Assembly (NCBI RefSeq): GCF_038433135.1
Contig: NZ_JBCDMV010000011.1
Location: forward strand, 1 to 64,000
DNA from: Luteococcus sp038433135
GTDB taxonomy: Bacteria > Actinomycetota > Actinomycetes > Propionibacteriales > Propionibacteriaceae
Direction: 5' to 3'
DNA length: 64,000 nucleotides
The stretch's first letter is position 1. Every line of letters starts with the position of its first letter. Below the pieces are notes generated by a model that saw nothing but the letters and a program-made list of their open reading frames with translations, did no database searches and was not told the origin of the DNA. Both the position numbers and the translations under genes were made by a program. Shown here one piece after another: positions 43,109 to 51,876 of the stretch.

Positions 43109-44079
43109 TCATCACCTTCACCGCCAATCCCAGCCTGGACCGCACCGCCCGGGTTGAGGGCACCGTGACCCGGGGCGGAGTGAACCGGCTGGGGCCGGCC
43201 ACCAGCGAACCCGGCGGCAAGGGCGTCAATGTCGCCCGCGCCATCCAACTGGCCGGCCAGCCGGTCATCACCGTGCTGCCCGCCGACGACAAGGATCCGC
43301 TGCTCGCCGGGCTGGATGCCCTGGGCGTCGCCTACCGCAATGTGCCGACCGGCCGCCCGGTGCGCTCCAACCTGACCCTGGTGGAGGCCGACGGCACAAC
43401 CAGCAAGTTCAACGAGCCCGGCCCGACGCTGGACGAGGAATTGCTGGTCACCCTGCGCAACACCGTGGTGGGCGCTGCCCGGCAGAGCAATGGTTCGGTG
43501 GCCAGCTGGGCCGTCCTGGCCGGATCGCTGCCGCCCGGCGCCCCCACCAACTCCTACGTCCACCTGATCAACCAGCTGCACGAGCTTGGCGTGCGGGTGG
43601 CCGTCGACACCTCCGACGCCCCGCTGCAGGCCCTGGCCGCGGTGCTGCCGAAGACCGCCCCCGACCTGGTCAAGCCAAATTCGGAGGAGCTGGGGCAGCT
43701 GTGCGGGATCGACGGGCTGGCGCTGGAGGACGAGGCTGCCAAGGGCAACTGGGCGCCGGTATTGGAGGCCGCCCGCAGCCTGACCGCGCAGGGGATCGGC
43801 TCCGTGCTGGTGACCCTCGGCGGCTCCGGCGCCCTGCTGGTCACCGCCGACGGCGCCTGGCATGCCACCCCCCCGGCCATCACCGTCGCCTCCACCGTGG
43901 GCGCCGGCGACTCCTCGCTGGCCGGCTACCTGCTGGCCGACGTCGAGGGCCTGGACGCCCCGGAGCGACTGCGTCGGGCCGTCGCCTATGGCTCGGGCGC
44001 CGCCGCGCTGCCCGGCTCCCAACTCCCCCACCCCGATCAGACGCTGCCCGACCAGGTCACCGTCACGCCCGTGGGCTGA
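43105..44079 (+). CDS. fruK: 1-phosphofructokinase
   Basis: 324-aa PfkB-family kinase converting fructose-1-phosphate to fructose-1,6-bisphosphate. Typical opening MIITFTANPSLDRTARV, substrate-binding GGKGVNVARAIQLAG, and the catalytic C-terminal STVGAGDSSLAGYLLA with aspartate as the base. Coupled to fruR and followed by the EIIABC gene after 75 bases. High confidence from motif and operon. Confidence 0.95.
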   Translation: MIITFTANPSLDRTARVEGTVTRGGVNRLGPATSEPGGKGVNVARAIQLAGQPVITVLPADDKDPLLAGLDALGVAYRNVPTGRPVRSNLTLVEADGTTSKFNEPGPTLDEELLVTLRNTVVGAARQSNGSVASWAVLAGSLPPGAPTNSYVHLINQLHELGVRVAVDTSDAPLQALAAVLPKTAPDLVKPNSEELGQLCGIDGLALEDEAAKGNWAPVLEAARSLTAQGIGSVLVTLGGSGALLVTADGAWHATPPAITVASTVGAGDSSLAGYLLADVEGLDAPERLRRAVAYGSGAAALPGSQLPHPDQTLPDQVTVTPVG

Positions 44080-44154
44080 GCCCAAACCCACCGCACAGCA
44101 CCCGCAGTATTAACACCCCAGAGCCCACGGGCTCACCCATCTGGAAGGTTCCAC

Positions 44155-46245
44155 ATGTCCACACCATCACTGATCGAGCCGGGCCTGGTTGCCCTGGACA
44201 CCGATCTTGGCCGCACCAAGGACGAGGTGATCCGCGGCCTGGCCGGCATCGTCGCCGCCACCGGGCGCGCCGAGGCCGACGGCCTGGCCGCCGATGCCCT
44301 GGCCCGCGAGGCCAAGTCCCCCACCGGGATGCCCGGTGGCTTTGCCATCCCGCACTGCCGCTCCGCCGCGGTGAACACCGCCTCACTGGGCTTCGCCCGG
44401 CTGAGCACTCCGGTCGACTTCGGTGACAAGGGCGGCCCGGCCGACCTGGTCTTCCTGATCGCCGCCGCCGAATCCGGTGGCGCGGACCACATGAAGCTGC
44501 TCACCAAGCTCGCCCGCGCGCTGGTGAAGAAGGATTTCCTGACCGCGCTGCGCGAGGCTCGAACGGCCGACGAGATCGTCACCCTGGTCAGGGGCGTGGT
44601 GGAGCCCGACGGCATGGACGCCGCCGCTGCCCCCGTCGCCGCCGCGGCCGCCGGTTCCACGGCTGCCGTCGCCAGCACCGAGGTCGGCAAGCCGTCGATC
44701 ATCGCGATCACCGCCTGCCCCACCGGCATCGCGCACACCTACATGGCCGCCGACTACCTCACCGGCGCCGGCGAGGAGATGGGCGTCGAGATCGTCACCG
44801 AGCCGCAGGGTTCGACGGCAACCGATCCGGTGAGCGCGGATCAGATCAAGGCCGCCACCGCCGTGATCTTCGCCACCGACGTCGGCGTCAAGGGCCGGGA
44901 GCGCTTCGCCGGGCTGCCGGTGATCGAGTCCGGCGTGAAGCGCGCGATCAACGAGCCGAAGAAGATGATCGAGGAAGCCCTGGCGGCCGCCAAGGATCCC
45001 AATGCTCCCCGGGTGAAGGGGGATGCCGCCGCGGCGGCCGCCGGTGCCGGTGGTGCCCGGAGCCAGCTGGGCTGGGGCAAGCGGATCCAGCAGGCCCTGA
45101 TGACTGGTGTGTCCTACATGGTGCCCTTCGTCGCGGCCGGCGGTCTGCTGATTGCCCTGGGCTTCCTGCTGGGCGGCTACCAGATCCCCTTCGTCGGGGA
45201 TCACATCCTGGGCAACTACTCGATCACCAACCTGCCCAGCTACACCGAGGTGGCCAATGCCACCAAGGACGGCGCGGCCCTGTTCACCCCGGACAAGGTG
45301 AACAGCCTGCCGCACAACGGAATCCTGCTCTACCTGGGCGCGATGCTGTGGAAGCTGGGCGCCCTGGCCTTCGGCTTCCTGCTGCCCGCCCTGGCCGGCT
45401 ACATCGCCTTCGCGATGGCCGACCGCCCCGGCATCGTCCCCGGCTTCGTCGCCGGTGCCGTGGCCGGCGCCACCGACGCGGGCTTCCTGGGTGCCCTGGT
45501 CGGCGGCCTGATCGCCGGTGCCGTGGCCGCCTGGATCGGTGGCTGGAAGGTGCCCCGCTGGCTGCGCGGCCTGATGCCCGTCGTGATCATCCCGCTGTTC
45601 GCCAGCCTGGTTGCCGGCGGCCTGATGTACCTCGTGCTGGCCAAGCCGATCTCCGCGCTGATGCGGATGATGACCAATGGCCTCAACGGCATGACGGGCG
45701 CCTCGATCGTCCTGCTGGGCGTGATCCTCGGCCTGATGATGTGCTTCGACCTGGGTGGCCCGGTCAACAAGACCGCCTACCTGTTCGCCACCACCAACCT
45801 GACCGTCGCCGCCGTCGCCACGCCGTCGATGAAGATCATGGCCGCCGTGATGGCCGCCGGCATGGTGCCCCCGATCGCCCTGGCGATCGCCACCGCGCTG
45901 CGGCCCAAGCTGTTCACCAAGGTGGAACAGGAGAATGGCACCGCCTGCTGGCTGCTGGGCGCCTCCTTCATCAGCGAGGGTGCGATCCCCTTTGCCGCGG
46001 CCGATCCGCTGCGGATCATCCCGGCCACCATGGTCGGCGGTGCCATCACCGGCGGCCTGACCATGGCCCTGGGCGCGGCCTCCAAGGCCCCGCACGGCGG
46101 CTTCTTCGTCTTCTTCGCGATGGACAAGTTCTGGGCCTTCGTGCTCTCGATCCTGATCGGCTCGGTGGTTGCGGGCCTGCTGGTGATCGTGCTGAAGTCG
46201 ATGAAGAAGAAGGAAGTTTCGGACCCGACTGCCGTCGCGGCCTGA
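44155..46245 (+). CDS. fruA: PTS fructose-specific EIIABC
   Basis: 696-aa fused transporter that phosphorylates fructose during uptake. EIIA domain residues 1-150 with phospho-histidine H67 (FAIPHCRSA). An alanine-rich linker follows, then the EIIB domain with phospho-cysteine C188 (ITACPTGIAHTYMAADYL). A second Ala/Gly linker leads to the EIIC membrane domain from about residue 300 (QQALMTGVSYMVPFVAAGGL). Domain order A-B-C is normal for actinobacterial FruA. GAAGG precedes the ATG. Confidence 0.96.
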   Translation: MSTPSLIEPGLVALDTDLGRTKDEVIRGLAGIVAATGRAEADGLAADALAREAKSPTGMPGGFAIPHCRSAAVNTASLGFARLSTPVDFGDKGGPADLVFLIAAAESGGADHMKLLTKLARALVKKDFLTALREARTADEIVTLVRGVVEPDGMDAAAAPVAAAAAGSTAAVASTEVGKPSIIAITACPTGIAHTYMAADYLTGAGEEMGVEIVTEPQGSTATDPVSADQIKAATAVIFATDVGVKGRERFAGLPVIESGVKRAINEPKKMIEEALAAAKDPNAPRVKGDAAAAAAGAGGARSQLGWGKRIQQALMTGVSYMVPFVAAGGLLIALGFLLGGYQIPFVGDHILGNYSITNLPSYTEVANATKDGAALFTPDKVNSLPHNGILLYLGAMLWKLGALAFGFLLPALAGYIAFAMADRPGIVPGFVAGAVAGATDAGFLGALVGGLIAGAVAAWIGGWKVPRWLRGLMPVVIIPLFASLVAGGLMYLVLAKPISALMRMMTNGLNGMTGASIVLLGVILGLMMCFDLGGPVNKTAYLFATTNLTVAAVATPSMKIMAAVMAAGMVPPIALAIATALRPKLFTKVEQENGTACWLLGASFISEGAIPFAAADPLRIIPATMVGGAITGGLTMALGAASKAPHGGFFVFFAMDKFWAFVLSILIGSVVAGLLVIVLKSMKKKEVSDPTAVAA

Positions 46246-46287
46246 GATCAGTCACAATTGACCCACTCACTGTTGAAAGGAACCACC

Positions 46288-46548
46288 ATGGCTAGCAAGA
46301 CCGTTACCGTCGGCTCCAGCGTCGGCCTGCACGCCCGCCCCGCCGCCATCATCGCCGAGGCCGCCGGCGAGTACGACGACGAGATCACCCTGTCGGTCGA
46401 TGGCGAGGAGGGCGTCGACGCCAGCTCCCCGCTGCTGATCATGACCCTTGGTGCCGAGAAGGGTGCCCAGGTCACCGTCGAGAGCGACGACGAGGCTGCC
46501 GTCGAGGCCATCGCCGCGCTGGTCGAGAAGGACCTCGACGCCGAGTGA
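46288..46548 (+). CDS. ptsH: PTS phosphocarrier protein HPr
   Basis: 86-aa HPr. Active H15 lies in VGLHARPAA and the regulatory-type serine S46 in VDASSPLLIM. Its acidic C-terminal tail is typical. AAAGGA precedes ATG 46288. It follows fruA by 42 bases, so HPr is induced with the fructose system, and is closed by a strong terminator. Confidence 0.96.
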   Translation: MASKTVTVGSSVGLHARPAAIIAEAAGEYDDEITLSVDGEEGVDASSPLLIMTLGAEKGAQVTVESDDEAAVEAIAALVEKDLDAE

Positions 46549-46582
46549 GCATCCCCGCCTCCCGTCGCCGACGGGAAGCATG

Positions 46583-46616
46583 AAGAGGGCCGGACACCAA
46601 TGTGTCCGGCCCTCTT
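46583..46616 (+). terminator. Terminator of the fru operon
   Basis: Perfect 15-bp stem AAGAGGGCCGGACAC / complement (46583-46597, 46602-46616) with loop CAAT. The trailing TTT is within the stem end. Strong intrinsic terminator. Confidence 0.9.
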
Positions 46617-46676
46617 TGACTTCCATGGACCCTCACCCCACCCCCTCGCCACGCATCGGTTCGAGATATGCCACTA

Positions 46677-46700
46677 TTAGCACGGAATCTTCCGTACTAA
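46677..46700 (+). promoter_or_regulatory. Palindromic operator before norZ
   Basis: 24-bp near-perfect dyad: TTAG, one base, ACGGAA, two-base centre TC, TTCCGT, one base, CTAA. Only the two single spacer bases break symmetry. It abuts the ribosome binding site of the NO reductase gene, a place expected for an NO-sensing repressor (NsrR or NorR-like function). The regulator is not in the window. Confidence 0.65.
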
Positions 46701-46711
46701 AGGGGAATGTC

Positions 46712-49123
46712 TTGTCACTCAAGGAAAGTGCGCCGCCGGGAGGCGCCCAACCCGTCCCGCGCACCACCGGCCACCGGATGTCCAGCCGGGATCGCCGCTG
46801 GTGGATCGCCCTGGCCACCGTCGTCCTGGGCTCCTTCGTCGTGCTGCTCTACATGGGCATGCGGATCGACCACTCCAAGCCACCGATCCCCACCAGCGTG
46901 GTGGCCGCCGACGGCACCGAGCTGATCAGCAAGGGCGAGATCATGGACGGCCAGCGCGTCTGGCAGTCCATCGGCGGCCAGCAGGTGGGTTCGATCTGGG
47001 GCCATGGCGCCTACGTCGCCCCGGACTGGACGGCCGACTGGCTGCACCGCGAATCCACCTTCCTGCTGGACGGCTACGCCAAGGCCGATGGCGCCAAGGA
47101 CTACGCCAGCCTCGACGCGGAGAAGCAGGCCGCCCTGCAGGCCCGGCTCAAGAAGGCCATGCGAACCAATACCTATGACTCCCGGACCGGCACCATCACC
47201 CTGGCGCCCGGCCGTGAAGCGGCCTTCAAGGCCAACTCCGCCCACTATGCGGACATCTTCGCCAACGGCCACGAGCCCTACGCCATCGCCAAGGGCGCCG
47301 TGAAGGATCCCGAGGCCATGAAGAAGATGAATGCCTTCTTCTGGTGGTCCAGCTGGGCCGCCTCCACCGACCGCATGGACGGCAGTGAGTCCTACACCGC
47401 CAACTGGCCGCATGAACCCCTGGTGGGCAATGCCCCCACCACCACCAATGTGCTGTGGAGCATCATCAGCTTCATCCTCTTGCTGGGTGGCATCTCCGGC
47501 ATGGTCTGGTACCACAACCTGCATGACGAGGACGAGGTGACCGACGAGGCACCCGTCAACGACCCGCTGCTGGGCTACCAGGCCACCCCGTCGCAGAAGG
47601 CCACGCTGAAGTACTTCTTCGTCGTCGGCGGCCTCTTCCTGCTGCAGATCGCCATGGGCATCCTGTCCGCCCACTACGGCGTCGAGGGTGGTTCCCTGTA
47701 CGGCATCCCGATCGACAAGATCCTGCCCTACACCGTCGTGCGCACCTGGCACACCCAGTTGGGCATCCTGTGGATCGCGACGGCCTGGCTGGCCACCGGC
47801 CTGTACGTCGCGCCCGCCGTGGGTGGCCGCGAGCCCAAGCTGCAGAAGCTGGGCGTCAACGTGCTCTTCTACGCGCTCGTGCTGGTGGTGCTGGGCTCCA
47901 TGCTCGGCGAATGGCTGTCCATCCGCGGCTCCCTGGGCTACGGCACCGAACTGAGCTGGTGGCTGGGCACCACCGGCATGGAATACCTGGACCTGGCCCG
48001 TCTCTGGCAGATCGGGCTGTTCATCGGCCTGTTCCTCTGGTTCTTCCTGATGGCCCGCGGCATGTGGCCGGCGATCGGCCGCGCCAAGCAGCAGGGCCGG
48101 GTGGAGCCCACCGACGAGGCTCCGCTGCAGTCCGGCTCCCAACGCACCCTGGTGGCCATGCTGCTGATGAGCTGCCTGGCGATCGCCTCCTTCTTCGGCG
48201 CCGCCTTCGGGATGGGCCACGACACCCACCTGTCGATCACCGAGTACTGGCGCTGGTGGGTGGTGCACCTGTGGGTGGAGGGCTTCTTCGAGGTCTTCGC
48301 CACCGTGGTGATCGCCTTCCTGTTCAGCCGGCTGCGGCTGGTCCGTCCTGCCGTCGCGGCGACGGCCACCATCTCGTCGACGACGATCTTCCTGTTCGGC
48401 GGCATCATCGGCACCGGACACCACCTCTACTTCTCCGGTTCCGACGACGTGGTGATGGCGCTGTCCGCCGCCTTCAGCGCGCTCGAGGTGGTGCCGCTGG
48501 CCCTGATCGGCTTCGAGGCCATCCGCAACCTGCGGATCCTCAAGGTCAGCGAATGGGTGGCCGGCTACAAGTGGGCCATCTACTTCTTCGTCTCCGTCTC
48601 CTTCTGGAACATGCTGGGCGCCGGCGTCTTCGGCTTCCTGATCAACCCGCCGATCTCGCTGTTCTACGTCCAGGGCCTGAACCTCACCCCGCTGCACGCC
48701 CACACCGCCCTGTTCGGGGTCTACGGCATGCTCGGGATCGGCCTGATGCTGTTCTGCGTGCGCAGCCTGATGCCCGGCCGGGAGTGGAATGAGCGCTGGA
48801 TCAAGTGGGGCTTCTGGCTGATGAATGGCGGCCTGCTGGCGATGAGCCTGCTCAGCCTGCTGCCGCTGGGTCTGGCGCAGGCCTGGGCCAGCATCTCGGT
48901 GGGAACCTGGTGGGCCCGCAGCGCGGACTTCCTGTACACCCCGACACTGACCGTGCTGCGTTGGATGCGCACCCCCGGCGACATCCTGTTCGCCCTGGGT
49001 GCGCTCTCGATCGGGCTGTTCATGGTGGGCCTGCTGACCGGCCACTCCTACCGCAGCCACGAGCCGATCCACCGGGCCGGACGACTGGAGGCGGACCCGC
49101 TGGAGGAGGACCAGCTGGTCTGA
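46712..49123 (+). CDS. norZ: Quinol-dependent nitric oxide reductase (qNOR)
   Basis: 803-aa membrane enzyme reducing two NO to N2O with quinol electrons. The N-terminal 270 residues form the extracytoplasmic domain that replaces NorC (no haem-c CXXCH motif). A haem-copper-oxidase-like domain of about 13 helices follows, with haem/FeB histidines and glutamates in YTVVRTWHTQLGILW, VVHLWVEGFFEVFATV, GGIIGTGHHLYFSG and LTPLHAHTALFGVYG. TTG 46712 is chosen because AGGGGA lies five bases upstream. Monocistronic; role is NO detoxification. Confidence 0.95.
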   Translation: MSLKESAPPGGAQPVPRTTGHRMSSRDRRWWIALATVVLGSFVVLLYMGMRIDHSKPPIPTSVVAADGTELISKGEIMDGQRVWQSIGGQQVGSIWGHGAYVAPDWTADWLHRESTFLLDGYAKADGAKDYASLDAEKQAALQARLKKAMRTNTYDSRTGTITLAPGREAAFKANSAHYADIFANGHEPYAIAKGAVKDPEAMKKMNAFFWWSSWAASTDRMDGSESYTANWPHEPLVGNAPTTTNVLWSIISFILLLGGISGMVWYHNLHDEDEVTDEAPVNDPLLGYQATPSQKATLKYFFVVGGLFLLQIAMGILSAHYGVEGGSLYGIPIDKILPYTVVRTWHTQLGILWIATAWLATGLYVAPAVGGREPKLQKLGVNVLFYALVLVVLGSMLGEWLSIRGSLGYGTELSWWLGTTGMEYLDLARLWQIGLFIGLFLWFFLMARGMWPAIGRAKQQGRVEPTDEAPLQSGSQRTLVAMLLMSCLAIASFFGAAFGMGHDTHLSITEYWRWWVVHLWVEGFFEVFATVVIAFLFSRLRLVRPAVAATATISSTTIFLFGGIIGTGHHLYFSGSDDVVMALSAAFSALEVVPLALIGFEAIRNLRILKVSEWVAGYKWAIYFFVSVSFWNMLGAGVFGFLINPPISLFYVQGLNLTPLHAHTALFGVYGMLGIGLMLFCVRSLMPGREWNERWIKWGFWLMNGGLLAMSLLSLLPLGLAQAWASISVGTWWARSADFLYTPTLTVLRWMRTPGDILFALGALSIGLFMVGLLTGHSYRSHEPIHRAGRLEADPLEEDQLV

Positions 49124-49153
49124 ATTCCTCCTCCTAGTCCGGAGGGGTTTTCA

Positions 49154-49189
49154 CGACGAGGGGTGGGGCTTCGGCCCCGCCCCTCGTCG
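49154..49189 (+). terminator. Hairpin after norZ
   Basis: Long stem CGACGAGGGG-T-GGGGC with TTCG tetraloop and complement (49154-49189), one mismatch. No U-tract, but position and stability indicate a 3' end. Confidence 0.75.
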
Positions 49190-49335
49190 GCATTCGCCGA
49201 GGCTGAGGATGTCTCAGCGAACCCTTGTCGAATTAACACCGGATCTGGTCTGAAGTACCCCTTGGGCGGGGGTTGGATGGACCTGTCACCCGCTGAGGGT
49301 CCCGGGTCGCGGGTGATGACGTCGAAGGGGAAGCA

Positions 49336-50721
49336 ATGTTCAGCTCAGTCCGCAAGGGCCTCAACCGGGCCCTGGCCACCACGCTCACCACCGTCATGCT
49401 CGGCGGCGGTTTGTTGGGTCTTGGTTCCGGACAGCACAGTGCCGAGGCCGCCGGTGCCACCCACTCCTACCTGGTGAACGCCCGCACCCCCCAGCAGACC
49501 GCCGCCGCCCAGGCCGCCGCCGTGAAGGCCGGCGGCAAGGTGGTGCAGAGCTGGCCGCAGATCGGCGTGATCGTGGTGCGCTCCACCAACCCCAACTACC
49601 TGAGGTCGTTGAGCCGGCAGCGCAACAAGGCCGTCCTCTCCGCGGGCGACGCGCGGATGGAGGCCGCGCGAGAGAAGGCCGTGACCGGCCGTTCCGTCGC
49701 GGTCCCCGCGACCGTGCGCAAGGTGACCTCCGCCACTTCCCCCAGCGCCTCGCGAGCCAAGACCGACCCGATGGCCAGGAAGCAGGCACATCTGGGGGTC
49801 GTCCGCGCCACCTCCGCGCAGCAGCTGACCCTCGGTTCCCGCTCCGTCGTCGTGGGCGTGCTGGACACCGGCATCGACGACCGCCACCCCGACCTGAAGG
49901 CCAATTTCAGCCGGGCCGACTCGATCGACTGCACCGCTGGTGGCCGGCCGAACACCGCGAACCAGGCCTGGCGGGGCAACGACAGCCACGGCACCCACGT
50001 CGCCGGCACCATCGCCGCCGCCCGGAATGGCTACGGCGTCACCGGCGTCGCCCCCAATGTGAAGGTCGCCTCGGTGAAGGTGGTCAACTCCGCGGGCGAG
50101 AGCTTCCCCGAGTACCTGGTCTGCGGCTTCATGTGGTCCGGGATGCGACAGCTGACCGTCACCAACACCTCGCTCAACCTCTTCGACCTGTGGTGCGGCG
50201 AGCTGGGGATCACCGGCCCGGCCCGGCTCTCCGTGACCCGCGCGATCAACTACGCCGCCGGCCGCGGCGTGCTGCACGTCTCGTCTGCCGGCAATGCCGG
50301 GATGGACGTCAGCTGGCAGCGCGGCGAGACCTGCCACGACCCGGTGGCCGAGAGCCCCAATGTGCTGCACGTGGCCTCCGTGACCAACAAGGGCCGACTG
50401 AGCGAGTTCTCCAGTTATGGCCGACGCATGGTGGACATCGCGGCGCCCGGCGAGGGCGTGCTCTCCGACTCCACCGGCCGCGGCTTCGAGAAGCGCACCG
50501 GCACCTCCCAGGCCGCCCCGCAGGTAGCCGGCACGTTGGCGCTGATGAAGTCCCGCAAGCCGTCGGCCAGCAACACCCGACTGGTCAGCACCCTGCGCAA
50601 GACCACCAAGGCCGTGCTGCTGCGCACCGTCGGCCCCGACTGCCGGGGCACTGCCCGAAACAACAGCTGCACCGGCGCCGGCCAGCTGGACAGCTACGCC
50701 GCGGTCAAGGCGATCCGCTGA
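49336..50721 (+). CDS. Secreted S8 family serine protease (subtilisin-like)
   Basis: 461-aa extracellular subtilase. Signal peptide 1-39 (TTLTTVMLGGGLLGLGSGQ, likely cut near AEAAG), then a prodomain to about residue 145. Catalytic triad is D177 (GVLDTGIDD), H218 (NDSHGTHVAGT) and S391 (GTSQAAPQVAG), with oxyanion N320 (SSAGN). Cysteines at about 199, 263 and 287 and later suggest disulfides. GAAGGGGAAGC precedes the ATG. No cell-wall anchor seen. Proprotein processing is presumably autocatalytic. Confidence 0.94.
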   Translation: MFSSVRKGLNRALATTLTTVMLGGGLLGLGSGQHSAEAAGATHSYLVNARTPQQTAAAQAAAVKAGGKVVQSWPQIGVIVVRSTNPNYLRSLSRQRNKAVLSAGDARMEAAREKAVTGRSVAVPATVRKVTSATSPSASRAKTDPMARKQAHLGVVRATSAQQLTLGSRSVVVGVLDTGIDDRHPDLKANFSRADSIDCTAGGRPNTANQAWRGNDSHGTHVAGTIAAARNGYGVTGVAPNVKVASVKVVNSAGESFPEYLVCGFMWSGMRQLTVTNTSLNLFDLWCGELGITGPARLSVTRAINYAAGRGVLHVSSAGNAGMDVSWQRGETCHDPVAESPNVLHVASVTNKGRLSEFSSYGRRMVDIAAPGEGVLSDSTGRGFEKRTGTSQAAPQVAGTLALMKSRKPSASNTRLVSTLRKTTKAVLLRTVGPDCRGTARNNSCTGAGQLDSYAAVKAIR

Positions 50722-50738
50722 CCAGACGTCGCGTTCGA

Positions 50739-50769
50739 TTGGCCGCAGAACCCCGCCCCGCGTTATAGT
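50739..50769 (+). promoter_or_regulatory. Candidate tRNA-Gly promoter
   Basis: TTGGCC (50739-50744) and TATAGT (50764-50769), spacer 19 bp, with the tRNA 5' end 10 bases downstream. Good -10; spacer slightly long. Confidence 0.55.
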
Positions 50770-50779
50770 TGCTCTTCTT

Positions 50780-50853
50780 GCGGGTGTAGTTCAGTAGCAG
50801 AACACCCACCTTCCTGGTGGGAGAGCTTGGTGCAATTCCCGGCGCCCGCTCCA
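50780..50853 (+). tRNA. tRNA-Gly (anticodon TCC), atypical
   Basis: 74 nt with encoded CCA. Acceptor GCGGGTG pairs with CGCCCGC (one G-U), D stem GTTC/GAAC and anticodon stem CCCAC/GTGGG are perfect, and the loop CTTCCTG has anticodon TCC. Several near-universal positions are altered. The D loop AGTAGCA has no G18-G19 pair. Position 37 is T instead of a purine. The T loop reads TGCAATT, so GTTC is GTGC. The T stem has a T-C mismatch (51-63). The same D- and T-loop changes mark the glycine tRNAs that staphylococci use for peptidoglycan. Its own promoter and terminator argue it is expressed. Confidence 0.9.
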
Positions 50854-50858
50854 AGACT

Positions 50859-50892
50859 CAGGGCCTTGGCCATCCGGCCAGGGCCCTGTTTT
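50859..50892 (+). terminator. Terminator of tRNA-Gly
   Basis: Stem CAGGGCC / GGCCCTG (50859-50865, 50882-50888) with an inner TGGCC/GGCCA pairing, followed by TTTT. Intrinsic terminator. Confidence 0.88.
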
Positions 50893-50955
50893 CATGACTG
50901 ACCTGCAGACTTCGGTCGGATGGCCGTCGGTCCTGGGCTCCGTAGGCTGGTTGGT

Positions 50956-51819
50956 GTGACCTTCCCCATTGCCACGCCCCGCCCGTCCCTGCCCCGACGC
51001 CTGTTCCGCTGGGCCGTGCGCCTGCTGCTGGCGGGGGCGGTACTGCTGGGGCTGCTGGCCGGGATGAGCTGGTACGAGGTGACCCACACCAAGGTCGCGA
51101 AATTGGAGCTGACCAGCAGCAAGATCACCGGGCGAGCGCTGCGCGTGCTGCAGATCACGGACCTGCATGATCTGCAGTACACCAGTCAGCGCGATGACCT
51201 GATCACGATGGCGCGGACGCAGAATCCGGACCTGATCGCCCTGACCGGGGACTTCGTGAACACCAATACCCGCGACTTCGGCCGGCTCGACACCTGGTTC
51301 GGCCAACTGGAGGAGCTGAAGATCCCGATGTTTGCGGTGCCCGGCAACCACGACCACTGGCAGGGCAACCTGCCCGGGCTGGAGAAGATGCTGACCAGCC
51401 ACGGGGTGGCCGTGCTGGACGACCGGCACGTCCGCCTCGACGGCCCGTGGGGCGCGCTGGACGTGATCGGCACCGATGACTACTACACCCGGCGCGGGCG
51501 GCTGGCACTCGCGATGGACGGCACCCGGCCCGACGCGTACCAGCTGGTGCTGACCCACGCGCCGGAGATCCGGCGGGACCTGGCCGCGTCCACCGCCGAT
51601 CTGGTGATCTGCGGCCACACCCACGGCGGACAGGTACGGATCCCCGGGGTGGGGGCCATCGTGGCGCCCGGCCAGCCCTACTTCCCGGACTATGACAAGG
51701 GGCTCTACGAGATCGGAAAGTCCAAGCTGTACATCGATTCCGGGGTGGGCCAGACGGCACCGCTGCGCCTGTTCGACCAGTCCCAGATGACCCTGATCGC
51801 CATCAGACCCACCCGCTGA
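50956..51819 (+). CDS. Membrane-anchored metallophosphoesterase
   Basis: 287-aa calcineurin-like phosphoesterase. The N-terminal helix RLLLAGAVLLGLLAGMSWYEV anchors it in the membrane with the catalytic domain outside. Metal-binding motifs in order are QITDLHDLQ, ALTGDFVN, VPGNHDHW, LTHAPEI and ICGHTHGGQV. Similar to YkuE/YaeI-type enzymes acting on lipid or nucleotide phosphates. GTG 50956 is favoured; an upstream ATG at 50920 is an alternative. Followed by the MshA-MshB gene after 57 bases. Confidence 0.87.
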   Translation: MTFPIATPRPSLPRRLFRWAVRLLLAGAVLLGLLAGMSWYEVTHTKVAKLELTSSKITGRALRVLQITDLHDLQYTSQRDDLITMARTQNPDLIALTGDFVNTNTRDFGRLDTWFGQLEELKIPMFAVPGNHDHWQGNLPGLEKMLTSHGVAVLDDRHVRLDGPWGALDVIGTDDYYTRRGRLALAMDGTRPDAYQLVLTHAPEIRRDLAASTADLVICGHTHGGQVRIPGVGAIVAPGQPYFPDYDKGLYEIGKSKLYIDSGVGQTAPLRLFDQSQMTLIAIRPTR

Positions 51820-51864
51820 GCCATTCCCCGGGCAGGGCCACCAATTTCTGTCGGTGGCGAATGC

Positions 51865-51870
51865 TAGGTT
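51865..51870 (+). promoter_or_regulatory. -10 element for leaderless mshA-mshB
   Basis: TAGGTT six bases before ATG 51877, with no ribosome binding site. This matches the actinobacterial leaderless promoter pattern. Confidence 0.5.
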
Positions 51871-51876
51871 CCCTGC

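Noticed and set aside
50780..50853. tRNA pseudogene
   Set aside because: Acceptor, D and anticodon stems are intact, CCA is encoded, and a promoter and terminator flank it; the changes fall on the positions that distinguish wall-specific glycine tRNAs instead of being scattered.
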